Positions 16,947-24,586 of a stretch of DNA of 64,000 nt are shown here, in pieces. Source of the stretch: Lactobacillus sp. PV012 (GTDB lineage: Bacteria > Bacillota > Bacilli > Lactobacillales > Lactobacillaceae); assembly GCF_014522325.1 (NCBI RefSeq), contig NZ_CP041983.1:1364001-1428000 (forward strand), given 5' to 3'. Both the position numbers and the translations under genes were made by a program. Under the pieces are notes generated by a model. It saw only the letters and a list, made by a program, of their open reading frames with translations, was not told the DNA's origin and ran no database searches. Numbering within the stretch: the first letter of the stretch is position 1; each line of letters opens with the position of its first letter.

Positions 16947-17522
16947 TTATTCATACTTTTCAAAAGCCTTAATCATCCCTAAAATATCTTTGTCTTTATT
17001 GAGCAACTCAATTTCAACCTCAGCTTTTTTAAGAATATCATTTTCAGTAACTGGTCTTCCTTCAATTAAAGCAGCCAATTCTTGAGCAGATTTTTTTGCT
17101 TTCTTTGCCTGACTAGCCCCTACTGCCATAATTGTTGCCAGCGGGGTTACCGGCAAGATACGGATTAATTCTGTAAAATTATTAAAGTTATTGCGATCAA
17201 TATAAGCTAAATACAGCGGAATTCCTAAATTCTGCGTTTCTTGCGTTATAAGTTCACCATAATAGCGTGACAATTCTCCTAAATCTTGGTTATCCACAAG
17301 CTGCACAATTGCTACGCAGTGCTGTTCATCTTCATTTAAAAAGTCAATCTGAACATGAAAATAATCATAGTTTAAGTCATCAAATCTTGCGGTAATATTC
17401 TCTATTTCACTAATTTTAACATCAGGATAAAAAGTCTTGATTACAAAACTTGCAAAGCGTGGTTCCTGCATTATTTTCGCAAAAATAATTTTATTTCCCA
17501 GGGTATATCTCACTATGAACAC
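16947..17522 (-). CDS. PD-(D/E)XK nuclease-like (Rpn/transposase-related) protein, probably inactive
   Basis: A 191-residue cytoplasmic protein. The stretch FHVQIDFLNEDE...AIVQL followed by a Tyr-rich helix (LSRYYGELITQE) recalls the PD-(D/E)XK family of Rpn-like recombination-promoting nucleases. The Glu of the usual E-x-Q triad appears replaced by a hydrophobic residue (AIVQ), so catalysis is doubtful. The C-terminus is a helical, Lys/Glu-rich region. It may be a domesticated regulator or binding protein. The assignment rests on pattern only. Confidence 0.45.
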   Translation of the reverse strand: MFIVRYTLGNKIIFAKIMQEPRFASFVIKTFYPDVKISEIENITARFDDLNYDYFHVQIDFLNEDEQHCVAIVQLVDNQDLGELSRYYGELITQETQNLGIPLYLAYIDRNNFNNFTELIRILPVTPLATIMAVGASQAKKAKKSAQELAALIEGRPVTENDILKKAEVEIELLNKDKDILGMIKAFEKYE

Positions 17523-17576
17523 TCCTTTGATTTAAATTCATCTAAATCTTATCACTAACTTCACCAAAAATAAGAG

Positions 17577-17605
17577 AAAAAGCATTTCTGCAATAGAAAT
17601 GCTTT
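17577..17605. terminator. Terminator
   Basis: AAAAGCATTTCTG / TAGAAATGCTTT hairpin downstream of the 154-aa exported protein gene on the minus strand. Confidence 0.8.
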
Positions 17606-17611
17606 AACAAT

Positions 17612-18076
17612 TTATTTTATTTGGGTAAAGTTTGTTGCTTGTTTAACTACACCTTGTCCAGCGTTAGCTATTTGATAGGTAAAACTACTTGAATGCAATT
17701 TACTACCTAAAGCTAAAACGTTATTGTATTGCCAAAGTGAAACTTTACTATCTTGAGTTTTTGCAATGGTTAATTTACTTCCATCTGCTTTATAACTCCA
17801 TTCTCCGTTTTTATTTTCAGCTTTATAAACCTTTTGAAAATCAGAGCTACTCTTGCTTGCTTCGATAGCCTTTTCTTTATTAGAAGTTACTATTACTTGG
17901 TCACCACTTTTAGCAAAAGTCATGTAAGCTTTTTGAGAACTAGCAGTTCCATTATATTCATAAACATGACCAGGAAGATGACTAGCTGCTGCATGACTTG
18001 CATAAATGTAAAAGCCACCACCAATTACTGCTACTGCGACAATTACTCCAATAAGAATCTTTATAAATTTTTTCAT
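17612..18076 (-). CDS. Exported or membrane-anchored hypothetical protein
   Basis: A 154-residue protein with an N-terminal lysine pair and a strong hydrophobic helix (residues 7-27). A Gly-rich turn and an Ala-rich possible cleavage region (ASHAAAS) follow. The mature part is beta-rich (VYEYNGTASSQKAYMTF, VIVTSNKE, LTIAKTQDSKVSLW), similar to small lactobacillary cell-surface proteins of unknown function. No lipobox Cys is present. It lies about 18 bases after the LysM gene in the same direction, so they may be cotranscribed. Confidence 0.6.
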   Translation of the reverse strand: MKKFIKILIGVIVAVAVIGGGFYIYASHAAASHLPGHVYEYNGTASSQKAYMTFAKSGDQVIVTSNKEKAIEASKSSSDFQKVYKAENKNGEWSYKADGSKLTIAKTQDSKVSLWQYNNVLALGSKLHSSSFTYQIANAGQGVVKQATNFTQIK

Positions 18077-18094
18077 CTGTGAATTTAGCCCCTA

Positions 18095-19159
18095 TTATTC
18101 ATCATCAGTAGTTGTGTCAGTATCTTCATCGTTTGTGTCAGCTTTACTGTTATCGTCATCATCACTTTGACTGTCGTCATCGCTGCTTTGACTATCTTTA
18201 TCTTCGTCGTCTTTATCGCTACTTTGGCTGTCTTCGCTAGAGTCATCACTACTTTGTTTGTCATCATCCCTCTTTGAGTAGCTTGCATAAACATGAAGAT
18301 CGTCGCCATCACCATCAATAGAGATCGTTACATCTTCATCATCTTTATCGCTGTCTAAAGCACTGGTAATTTTGTCAAGAAGTGCGCTATAGTCGTCATC
18401 TTTAACAGCCTTAGCAATATCATCAGAGCTGATGCTTAATTCAGTTCCATCACTACCTTCAGTAAATGAAAGCTTGTCATTGTTATTAGCCTTCTTCAAG
18501 CCATCAACAACATCTGAAGCTGAGACTGAATCTGATGAAGAAGTATTTGAATCCGATGAAGAATTATCAGAATTTGAACTATCACTACTCTTATTTGAAG
18601 CGGCTTGACTAGAAGTATCATCACCAGCTTTGTAAATATTAGTAGTGTTCTTAGAGTTATCAGAATCGTTGTAGTACTGTTTAATAGCACCTGGTTGTAC
18701 TTCAATATTTACAAAAGTCGGACCGTTATTAATTGTTACTTTAGTTTGCGCTACGATATATGGATCAACATGTGGGTGATAATCATCTGGAACATAACCA
18801 TCTTTATTCAAAATTAAGATATTTCCTGCGTAAATAAGATTAGCATTTTCAATGTGATTATCGTAGCAAAGCTTAGCAACAGAAATACCAGTTGCTGCAG
18901 AAATACTAGATAAAGTGTCACCCCATTGAATCACATAGCGAACCCCATTAAGATTATTGGGATCGATGTGTTGCATTGCCATGTTATTTGAAACTTGAGC
19001 AGGGGTATTAGCAATCCAATTAGTAATATCAGCTTGCTGCTCAGGAGTCCCAAGATTATTGTTATTAGTAGTGTTTGCCATTGCGGTAGTTGCAAAAGTT
19101 GCACTTGCAATAATCATTGTCATTAACCCTGCACTAAACTGCTTTTTATTAATTTTCAT
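18095..19159 (-). CDS. Secreted LysM-domain protein with Ser/Asp-rich tail
   Basis: A 354-residue exported protein. The signal peptide (residues 1-28) ends in ATTAMANT. One LysM domain lies at about 73-118 (YVIQWGDTLSSISAATG ... NLIYAGNILIL), which binds peptidoglycan GlcNAc chains. The second half is low complexity: Ser/Asn/Asp repeats near 185-215, then a long Asp/Ser-rich acidic tail (about 300-354). No LPXTG is present, so attachment depends on LysM. There is no recognisable catalytic domain. The gene precedes a possibly cotranscribed 154-aa exported protein. Confidence 0.8.
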   Translation of the reverse strand: MKINKKQFSAGLMTMIIASATFATTAMANTTNNNNLGTPEQQADITNWIANTPAQVSNNMAMQHIDPNNLNGVRYVIQWGDTLSSISAATGISVAKLCYDNHIENANLIYAGNILILNKDGYVPDDYHPHVDPYIVAQTKVTINNGPTFVNIEVQPGAIKQYYNDSDNSKNTTNIYKAGDDTSSQAASNKSSDSSNSDNSSSDSNTSSSDSVSASDVVDGLKKANNNDKLSFTEGSDGTELSISSDDIAKAVKDDDYSALLDKITSALDSDKDDEDVTISIDGDGDDLHVYASYSKRDDDKQSSDDSSEDSQSSDKDDEDKDSQSSDDDSQSDDDDNSKADTNDEDTDTTTDDE

Positions 19160-19531
19160 AAACTTCTCCTCTTAAGTTAGTTATACCGTTATTAAATATA
19201 CACCTTACTTCTTTTCAATTCAATACACGGCCTAGATATTGAATTTTTTGCTAGTTAATGGTTTTATTTTTCTTAATTTTTACGTTCTGTCTTTATTTAC
19301 ATTGTTAGCAAATCATTTGACGAATGGTTTGCCGATTATAAGCAGAATAATAAAAATAACTCTCACAAACATCATTAACTGGATGCAGTTAATGCAAAAA
19401 CACTACCTTTGCCAAGATAGTGCTTCTCTTTTTATTGAAATTTTATTAGGCCTTTGTTCTGCTTAATTGTACTATATTTTACCGCAATATAATTTATTTT
19501 AATTAAAGCCGATTTTAGATACAACGGCCAC
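19160..19531. other. Intergenic region without a supported gene
   Basis: About 370 bases between the LysM gene start and the 3' end of the Abi gene. It holds the LysM gene's AGGAG site and upstream sequence, and one hairpin terminator. A short plus-strand ORF at 19239 lacks a ribosome binding site and family resemblance, so I do not call it. Confidence 0.5.
19395..19433. terminator. Probable terminator of the Abi gene
   Basis: CACTACCT / AGATAGTG stem (one G-T pair) with T-runs on both flanks, about 100 bases beyond the Abi stop codon on the minus strand. Confidence 0.6.
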
Positions 19532-20901
19532 CTATTCTTTGTAAGGTTTTAATTCTGAAACATATGTATCCACTTCGTTTTGTTGATCCTTCGTAGTGTA
19601 ATAATCACTAATAAGACCATTTAACGATACACCTTTACTGGTTATGGAAGCTTCAGCAACTGTTTCTCCTTCTTGGGGATCAACATATTTTACAGTAACG
19701 TTATCACCATTTATCTTATAATAAATATAACTTGTTGGATCACCATTTGCTGTAATAAAATTATATCCCTTTGTTTTTTCATCCCCATATTTCCAGTTAT
19801 CTCCATAATACATCGTTCCGCCTTTTACACCAGCTTTAAACCAATCAGGTGATTTCCAAAGCGCTACTAATACTCCGATTGTTTTAGATGAAATATTATT
19901 TTGATTATTATATCTTTGAAGAATTTCTCTATAATTTTGTGGAAAATGCATATCTTGTAAAATTCCTTCAAATCTTACCGGATGGAATTTTACCTGATAA
20001 TTATCTAATAATTCAACTATTTTTCTAACCATCGTAACAAATACTTGCTTACTTTGTACTAGTTTTAAACAAATTATTAGTTCAAATACACCTACCTGAT
20101 CTTTAAAAGTTAAATTTCTTTCCTCTAAGATATTGCTAATGCTTCTTATACTTGGAGATCTATATAAATACTTTGAATATGTAATTTCATTATGCGCAAC
20201 TGCATTTCTAAATTGATTTACAATTTGATTAATATTCTCAATAACATTTGGAGTTATTGAATTAGTCCGCGTTAAAGAGTACTCACGTTTTCTCTTATTA
20301 GTAAAATCTTTAGCAATTTTTATTTTTATACTATCTTTACAATTACTATAAAAATAATTTAAATCACCAAAAGTTAGAAAGTTTACCAAAACCCATAATG
20401 GAACATGACCATGTCTATTAACATAATGTTTAATAGCATTATCACCATGTTTATCAGATGCCTTAATATTCAAAGTATTAGATAGAGAGCTAATTGTTTT
20501 TAAAATTTGTGGGGCCTTAGTCTTATTATCACTATAATTATTCATTTCTAAATATGAATAATTTTCTGGAAAATTTTCAGAAAATCGATATAAAAGTTCA
20601 GCTCCTAAATTAGTTTCATAGGAAAGAAGTGCATCATACAAAATAGATCTTAGTTCTTTATCCAAATTATATAGCGCCAATATTTCATCAAAATTCGTAT
20701 CAAGGCTATATTGCTCTGGATTAAGAATTACACCATTTGAATCCCTAGCTAAAAATAAATGCTTATATCCATTTATTAATGAATAATACCCAATACTTTG
20801 TAATGCGTATATAGCATTTTCAGTAGAATCAATATTAAGTCCTCTACTTTTAAAATCTCTATTTGTTCTTCATAAGCTTTAAACGGTTTTGTATTTTTCA
20901 T
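19532..20901 (-). pseudogene. Abi_2 family abortive-infection protein with -1 frameshift and extra C-terminal domain
   Basis: From ATG 20901 the reading gives the Abi_2 N-terminus KPFKAYEEQIEILK. It then leaves frame at a T TTA AAA run (around 20848-20853). One base back, the frame continues SRGLNIDSTENAIYALQ...YYSLINGYKH and runs unbroken to the stop at 19532. The joined product is about 456 residues. A HEPN-type Arg-x4-His motif, RNAVAH, sits in the predicted RNase centre. The last ~118 residues (from SSKTIGVLVALWKSPDW) resemble a domain of secreted lactobacillary lipoproteins and are not part of Abi_2. Abi_2 proteins (AbiD/AbiF type) abort phage infection. It is either a one-base deletion mutant or a programmed frameshift gene. 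Confidence 0.75.
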
Positions 20902-21089
20902 AATAACTCCCAAAAACAAAAGCCTTGATATAAAAATATACCAAGACTTCGTTTAGTTTAGAACCTACTCCCACTGCCTCTAAACTTGATCTGTTAGATA
21001 AATTATACAAATTATTTAGTATAATTGTCAAACTAAAACGTTCCAAGCAATCATACATGCTTTGAACTTTTATATCCCCTATCTTGCAT

Positions 21090-21344
21090 CTAGTAATGAT
21101 CCTTACAAGAAAATATTATTACTTGTTTATTTTCATAAGAATAAATGAGTCTATTTTTTGCATCAATTCTTCTAGACCAATATCCCGTTAAATTATCTTT
21201 TAAGGCCTCAGGCTTGCCAATACCTTCAAATGGATTACGCATAACGTCTTTAATTAAATTATTAATTCTTTTTATCTGACGTTTCTCTCCTCGAGTTTGC
21301 CAATAAAGATAGTCTTCCCATCCCTTACTTGTCCAACTGAGCAT
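21090..21344 (-). CDS. yoeB: YoeB family ribosome-dependent mRNA interferase toxin
   Basis: An 84-residue RelE-fold toxin. Length and key residues match YoeB: Glu46 in GKPEAL, Arg65 in NRLIY and the C-terminal His83-Tyr84. Other typical blocks are WTSKGWEDYLYWQ and NPFEGIGKPE. YoeB cleaves mRNA in the ribosomal A site when its antitoxin is degraded. Its start codon overlaps the stop of the yefM antitoxin gene, the standard antitoxin-first arrangement. Confidence 0.95.
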   Translation of the reverse strand: MLSWTSKGWEDYLYWQTRGEKRQIKRINNLIKDVMRNPFEGIGKPEALKDNLTGYWSRRIDAKNRLIYSYENKQVIIFSCKDHY

Positions 21345-21613
21345 TATTCCTTATCCTCAAAATCTATTAAATCGTGATTTTGGAGTTTACCTGACTCAAC
21401 TTCACGACGACCTGTAGCAATTTTTTCCATTAGATAGCTATTTGCTTGAATTTCCATCGTCTCAACTATCGCATCGTATTCATTTTTACTAAGAATAACT
21501 ACATTATCTTCAGGGTTTTTATTCGTTACAATTAATGGTTCACTTCTATCATTTACCTGCTTAAAGTAGTCTTTCAAATGTTCTCTAAAATTACTATAAT
21601 TTACAGCATCCAT
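21344..21613 (-). CDS. yefM: YefM/Phd family antitoxin
   Basis: An 89-residue antitoxin. The N-terminal Phd/YefM DNA-binding fold is MDAVNYSNFREHLKDYFKQVNDRSEPLIVT, described here by its ends (MDAVNYSNF and EPLIVT). VVILSKNEYDAIVETM follows, and the C-terminal tail that neutralises YoeB is acidic. It normally autorepresses the operon together with YoeB. SD GGGAGG lies before the ATG, and short direct repeats of TTAATTGTAC upstream (21629-21655) may be operator sites. Confidence 0.93.
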   Translation of the reverse strand: MDAVNYSNFREHLKDYFKQVNDRSEPLIVTNKNPEDNVVILSKNEYDAIVETMEIQANSYLMEKIATGRREVESGKLQNHDLIDFEDKE

Positions 21614-21628
21614 TTTAAATACCTCCCT

Positions 21629-21655
21629 ATTAATTGTACTATTAATTGTACAATA
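21629..21655 (-). promoter_or_regulatory. Possible yefM-yoeB operator
   Basis: Two adjacent copies of TATTAATTGTAC immediately upstream of the yefM ribosome binding site. Autorepression by YefM-YoeB is established for the family; this exact site is inference. Confidence 0.4.
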
Positions 21656-21748
21656 GTATTGTGGTAATTACCAACATATTACTTTAGTCTTATCACTAAT
21701 CCACTCTTTATACCCTATCTTATAATTATTTGAAAGCAGAAAATATTA

Positions 21749-21795
21749 TGCGTAAGGACCAAGAAATTCTTAATTTAATTTCTACTTCTATTTAA
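21749..21795 (+). repeat. Solo IS-end-like sequence, copy A
   Basis: AAATATTATGCGTAAGGA and the following 30 bases resemble both the left end of the IS256-family elements at 32840 and the sequence at 22830. No transposase is attached. Confidence 0.5.
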
Positions 21796-21830
21796 AAAGT
21801 CCCAAGCACTCAAACATGCTTGGGACTTTA
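21795..21830. terminator. Hairpin terminator, duplicated rfbD terminator
   Basis: AAAGTCCCAAGCA / TGCTTGGGACTTT stem. It is the copy of the rfbD terminator retained in the collapsed duplicate. Confidence 0.75.
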
Positions 21831-21841
21831 ATTATCCTTAT

Positions 21842-21975
21842 TACTTCCCTAATTCATCAAAGAAGCCCTGTTTTTTCAAAATTTCAATATAACGACTAAC
21901 GGCATCACTCCAAGTTGGAAGTGGTTTAAAGTCATTTTCTTCAAGCTTGCTCTTATCCAATCTTGAATTAAGCAG
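21842..21975 (-). pseudogene. 3' fragment of rfbD (collapsed duplicate)
   Basis: About 130 bases nearly identical to the end of rfbD at 22953-23085, encoding the same C-terminal residues through KKQGFFDELGK. The match stops abruptly at a junction with a merR-like 5' fragment, so this is not a functional gene. Confidence 0.85.
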
Positions 21976-22063
21976 ACGATTTTAATAAATTTTTTGATCA
22001 TAATAGCGAATTGTACGAACTGAACCATGTGCCTTTTTCGCAAATTCACCAATGGTGTAGTAT
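21976..22063 (-). pseudogene. 5' fragment of the MerR-methyltransferase gene
   Basis: Matches the beginning of the gene at 26593-27768. On the minus strand it reads PTYYTIGEFAKKAHGS and then VRTIRYYDQK before a stop. The initiating ATG has changed to ATA. It directly abuts the rfbD fragment, marking an internal deletion. Confidence 0.8.
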
Positions 22064-22100
22064 GTTGGTATGCTTATTCTCACTAAAAAGCGTTAAAAGT

Positions 22101-22165
22101 TGATTAGCATTTTTCACATTGGGTACTACTGAATTACCAATCGTTCTAACTTTTCCTTTACCGAG
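22101..22165 (-). pseudogene. 3' scrap of an AlbA_2 regulator gene
   Basis: On the minus strand KGKVRTIGNSVV resembles the end of the AlbA_2 protein at 27862 (KGKVRKIGVSV). Its position after the merR fragment repeats the order rfbD-merR-AlbA_2 seen in the intact locus. Confidence 0.5.
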
Positions 22166-22196
22166 AAATTTTTAATTTTAACTCTGTATTTTTACA

Positions 22197-22473
22197 TCAC
22201 TTATTTTTATAAATATCATTTCTTTTGCCAGCTTTAACCACAACAACTTTAAAAACATTATCTTTGATTTGAGCAATTATTCGGTAACTCCCAACTCTAT
22301 ATCTCCAAAGAGTAACAAAATTACCTTCTAAAGCTTTCCCCATAACGGAGGATTCTCACTACCTAAAATGTGCGTATCTAACCAAATAATAAGTCCCTTT
22401 TAAATCTGTTTATCTAATTTCTTTTAAAATCTTTTAGGGCTTTTTTATCAAACTCCCATGTATATTTTGTCAT
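22197..22473 (-). pseudogene. Broken RelE/ParE-type toxin gene
   Basis: The minus strand starts MTKYTWEFDKKALKDF, then shifts frame within an A-rich stretch near 22425. It continues KLDKQI, hits a TAA where Gln would be expected, and goes on as LIIWLDTHILGSENP...YRVGSYRIIAQIKDN...VKAGKRNDIYKNK. These are RelE-family landmarks. One frameshift and one nonsense change make the toxin non-functional. It overlaps the intact antitoxin gene upstream by one base. Confidence 0.85.
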
Positions 22474-22703
22474 TAATTTAATCCTAGATCCTTAAGCACT
22501 TCTTCTCTAGACACCGTTTCTCCATCAGATGCTCTGAGATTAATGATAGCTTCATTATAGTCTAAAGTATCTGCTAATTTTTCAAGAATGGCATCCCTCA
22601 TGAACTCAGTTGAATTTTTACCATCAAGTTTTGCCTGTTTATGTACCATTTTCAACACATCTTCATCAAATCTAATTGTTGTTGATTTCATTTTTGTTGT
22701 CAT
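22473..22703 (-). CDS. RelB/DinJ-like ribbon-helix-helix antitoxin (orphaned)
   Basis: A 76-residue protein with an N-terminal ribbon-helix-helix DNA-binding fold (STTIRFDEDVLKMVHKQA ... STEFMRDAILEKL) and an acidic C-terminal tail. This is the layout of RelB-family antitoxins. It is intact and has a good ribosome binding site, but the toxin gene it overlaps is broken. It may survive as an anti-addiction factor or a repressor. Confidence 0.8.
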   Translation of the reverse strand: MTTKMKSTTIRFDEDVLKMVHKQAKLDGKNSTEFMRDAILEKLADTLDYNEAIINLRASDGETVSREEVLKDLGLN

Positions 22704-22830
22704 AAATCTTGTCCCCTTTCTATAATTATTACACTAGAACACATTTGCATTCTGAACGCTATAGATTGTTTCTTAAAATATATTTAACATAATTATCGCT
22801 TTTCTGAAGATAGGGACAGACAGAAAGCGT

Positions 22831-22890
22831 AAAATATTATGCGTAAGGACGAAGAAATCCTTAATTTGATTTCTACTTCTATTCAAAAAG
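22831..22890 (+). repeat. Solo IS-end-like sequence, copy B
   Basis: AAAATATTATGCGTAAGGA plus about 40 further bases match the IS256-family left end at 32846 and copy A at 21749. It lies just beyond the rfbD terminator. Confidence 0.5.
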
Positions 22891-22904
22891 AGTTTCCTTA
22901 TTTA

Positions 22905-22940
22905 AAAAATCTCAAGCAGTTAATCCTGCTTGGGACTTTA
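22905..22940 (-). terminator. Terminator of the rfb operon
   Basis: CTCAAGCAG / CTGCTTGGG hairpin with A/T flanks, 10 bases past the rfbD stop on the minus strand. Confidence 0.75.
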
Positions 22941-22950
22941 ATTATTCTTA

Positions 22951-23937
22951 TTACTTCCCTAATTCATCAAAGAAGCCTTGTTTTTTCAAAATTTCAATGT
23001 AACGACTAATCGCATCACTCCAAGTTGGAAGTGGCTTAAAGTCATTTTCTTCAAGCTTACTCTTATCCAAACGAGAGTTGAATGGACGCACTGCTTTAGA
23101 TAAACCATATTCTTCAGTCGTTACAGGTGTTACCTTAGTGTCATATCTGGCTTGACGATAAATTTCACGCGTGAAATCATACCAAGAAATATAGCCAGTC
23201 TTAGTACCATTTTCATCATGACCACTTACAGTTTCTGGTAATTCGGCGTTAGTTGCATGATAGTAACCGTACTTATCAGTTTCAATCATATCAACGAGTA
23301 AGCGTGCCAAGTCAAAAGTATAAGTTGGTGTACCAATTTGATCATCAACTACTTTTACTTCATCGTGAGTAGCGCCAACTTTGAGCATCGTCTTGATAAA
23401 ATTCGATCCGTTAACACCAAACACCCAGGCAATACGGACAATGAAATATTTATCCAAAGTATTAGCAACTGCTTCTTCACCGCCAAGTTTTGTTTCACCA
23501 TAGACATTCATTGGCTTAAAATCTTTGAAATCTGGTTTCCAAGGAGTAGTTCCTTGACCATCAAAAACATAATCAGTTGAAAGATAGACCATTGGGACAT
23601 CTAATTGTTTAGCAACATTTGCAATATTTTGCGTTCCATTAACATTAACATTGCGAACTGCTTCAACCTTGTCATCATCTTCAGCCATATCAACTGCTGT
23701 CCAAGCAGCACAGTGAATAATTACATCTGGCTTTGCTTCATTAATTACTTGATTAACTGCTTCTGCATTAGTAATATCCAAACTCACATAAGGCGCAGTA
23801 GTAACGTAGCTTCCATCAGCAACACCAGCGTATTCAGGTGCAATATCAGAACCAATACCTTCATACCCACGCTTAGCAAGTTCATTCATAACGTCATGGC
23901 CTAGTTGACCATTAACTCCAGTTACAAAAACTTTCAT
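22951..23937 (-). CDS. rfbD: dTDP-4-dehydrorhamnose reductase
   Basis: A 328-residue SDR-type reductase that makes dTDP-L-rhamnose with NADPH, the last step of the pathway. Landmarks are the Rossmann start VFVTGVNGQLGHDV, the substrate/cofactor motif VYLSTDYVFDG and the catalytic YGETKLGGE (Tyr-x3-Lys). The length is typical for lactobacilli. It is last in rfbB-A-C-D, after a 16-base gap. A fragment of its 3' end is duplicated at 21842. Confidence 0.95.
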   Translation of the reverse strand: MKVFVTGVNGQLGHDVMNELAKRGYEGIGSDIAPEYAGVADGSYVTTAPYVSLDITNAEAVNQVINEAKPDVIIHCAAWTAVDMAEDDDKVEAVRNVNVNGTQNIANVAKQLDVPMVYLSTDYVFDGQGTTPWKPDFKDFKPMNVYGETKLGGEEAVANTLDKYFIVRIAWVFGVNGSNFIKTMLKVGATHDEVKVVDDQIGTPTYTFDLARLLVDMIETDKYGYYHATNAELPETVSGHDENGTKTGYISWYDFTREIYRQARYDTKVTPVTTEEYGLSKAVRPFNSRLDKSKLEENDFKPLPTWSDAISRYIEILKKQGFFDELGK

Positions 23938-23953
23938 CGATTTACCTCACTAA

Positions 23954-24562
23954 TTAAAACTTGAAAGTATCTTTCAAGCCCTTCCAATTTTGATCGCGTT
24001 CAACAATATTAAGCTTAGTTCCATCTTCTAAACTGTAATCTTCAGAAGCTCCACTACCTGGATATTCTCCGACAACATGTGGCCATTCGATTCCAATTTC
24101 AGGATCATTCCAAACAAGACCACCTTCATCATTTGGATGCCAAAAATCATTAACTTTGTAGGCAAATTCTGCTTTATCACTTAAAACAAGATAACCATGA
24201 GCAAAACCTTGGGGAATTAAAAATTGTTTCTTATTTTCTTCAGTAAGTTCTACCCCATACCATTTACCATAAGTCTTTGAACCAGTTCTAAGATCAACTG
24301 CAACATCAAACACACTACCACGAACCGCACGAACTAGTTTAATTTGTGGATAGTGCTTCTGAAAGTGAAGTCCACGCAAGACACCTTTAGTTGAACTTGA
24401 TTGGTTATCTTGAACAAAGTTAATGCTAAAACCAGCATCCATCATATCACGTTGATTAAAAGTTTCCATAAAGTAACCGCGGTCATCACCATGAACAGTT
24501 GGAGTGATAACTGCTAAGCCTTCAATTCCACCAACGTTTTTTTCTACTTTAATTTGTCCCAT
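23954..24562 (-). CDS. rfbC: dTDP-4-dehydrorhamnose 3,5-epimerase
   Basis: A cupin-fold epimerase of about 202 residues. The conserved stretches are GYFMETFNQRD, VLRGLHFQKHYP (catalytic His), AVDLRTGS, IPQGFAHGYLVLSD and the Tyr-bearing FAYKVNDFW. The ATG at 24562 is preferred, giving MGQIKVEKNV, over an upstream ATG in the ribosome binding region. It sits between rfbA and rfbD in the operon. Confidence 0.95.
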   Translation of the reverse strand: MGQIKVEKNVGGIEGLAVITPTVHGDDRGYFMETFNQRDMMDAGFSINFVQDNQSSSTKGVLRGLHFQKHYPQIKLVRAVRGSVFDVAVDLRTGSKTYGKWYGVELTEENKKQFLIPQGFAHGYLVLSDKAEFAYKVNDFWHPNDEGGLVWNDPEIGIEWPHVVGEYPGSGASEDYSLEDGTKLNIVERDQNWKGLKDTFKF

Positions 24563-24586
24563 TTTACTTCTTCTTTCTCTCAAACT

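Noticed and set aside
18085..18318. Met/Lys-rich ORF antiparallel in phase to the LysM tail
   Set aside because: It is an alternate-frame shadow of the Asp/Ser repeat of the LysM gene.
19239..19466. Plus-strand 75-aa ORF
   Set aside because: No ribosome binding site, low-complexity composition, and it runs through the terminator hairpin.
22837..23010. Plus-strand small ORF beginning MRKDEEILNLIS
   Set aside because: It reads through the rfb terminator into antisense rfbD, and its start coincides with the IS-end-like repeat. The matching IS end has an in-frame stop.
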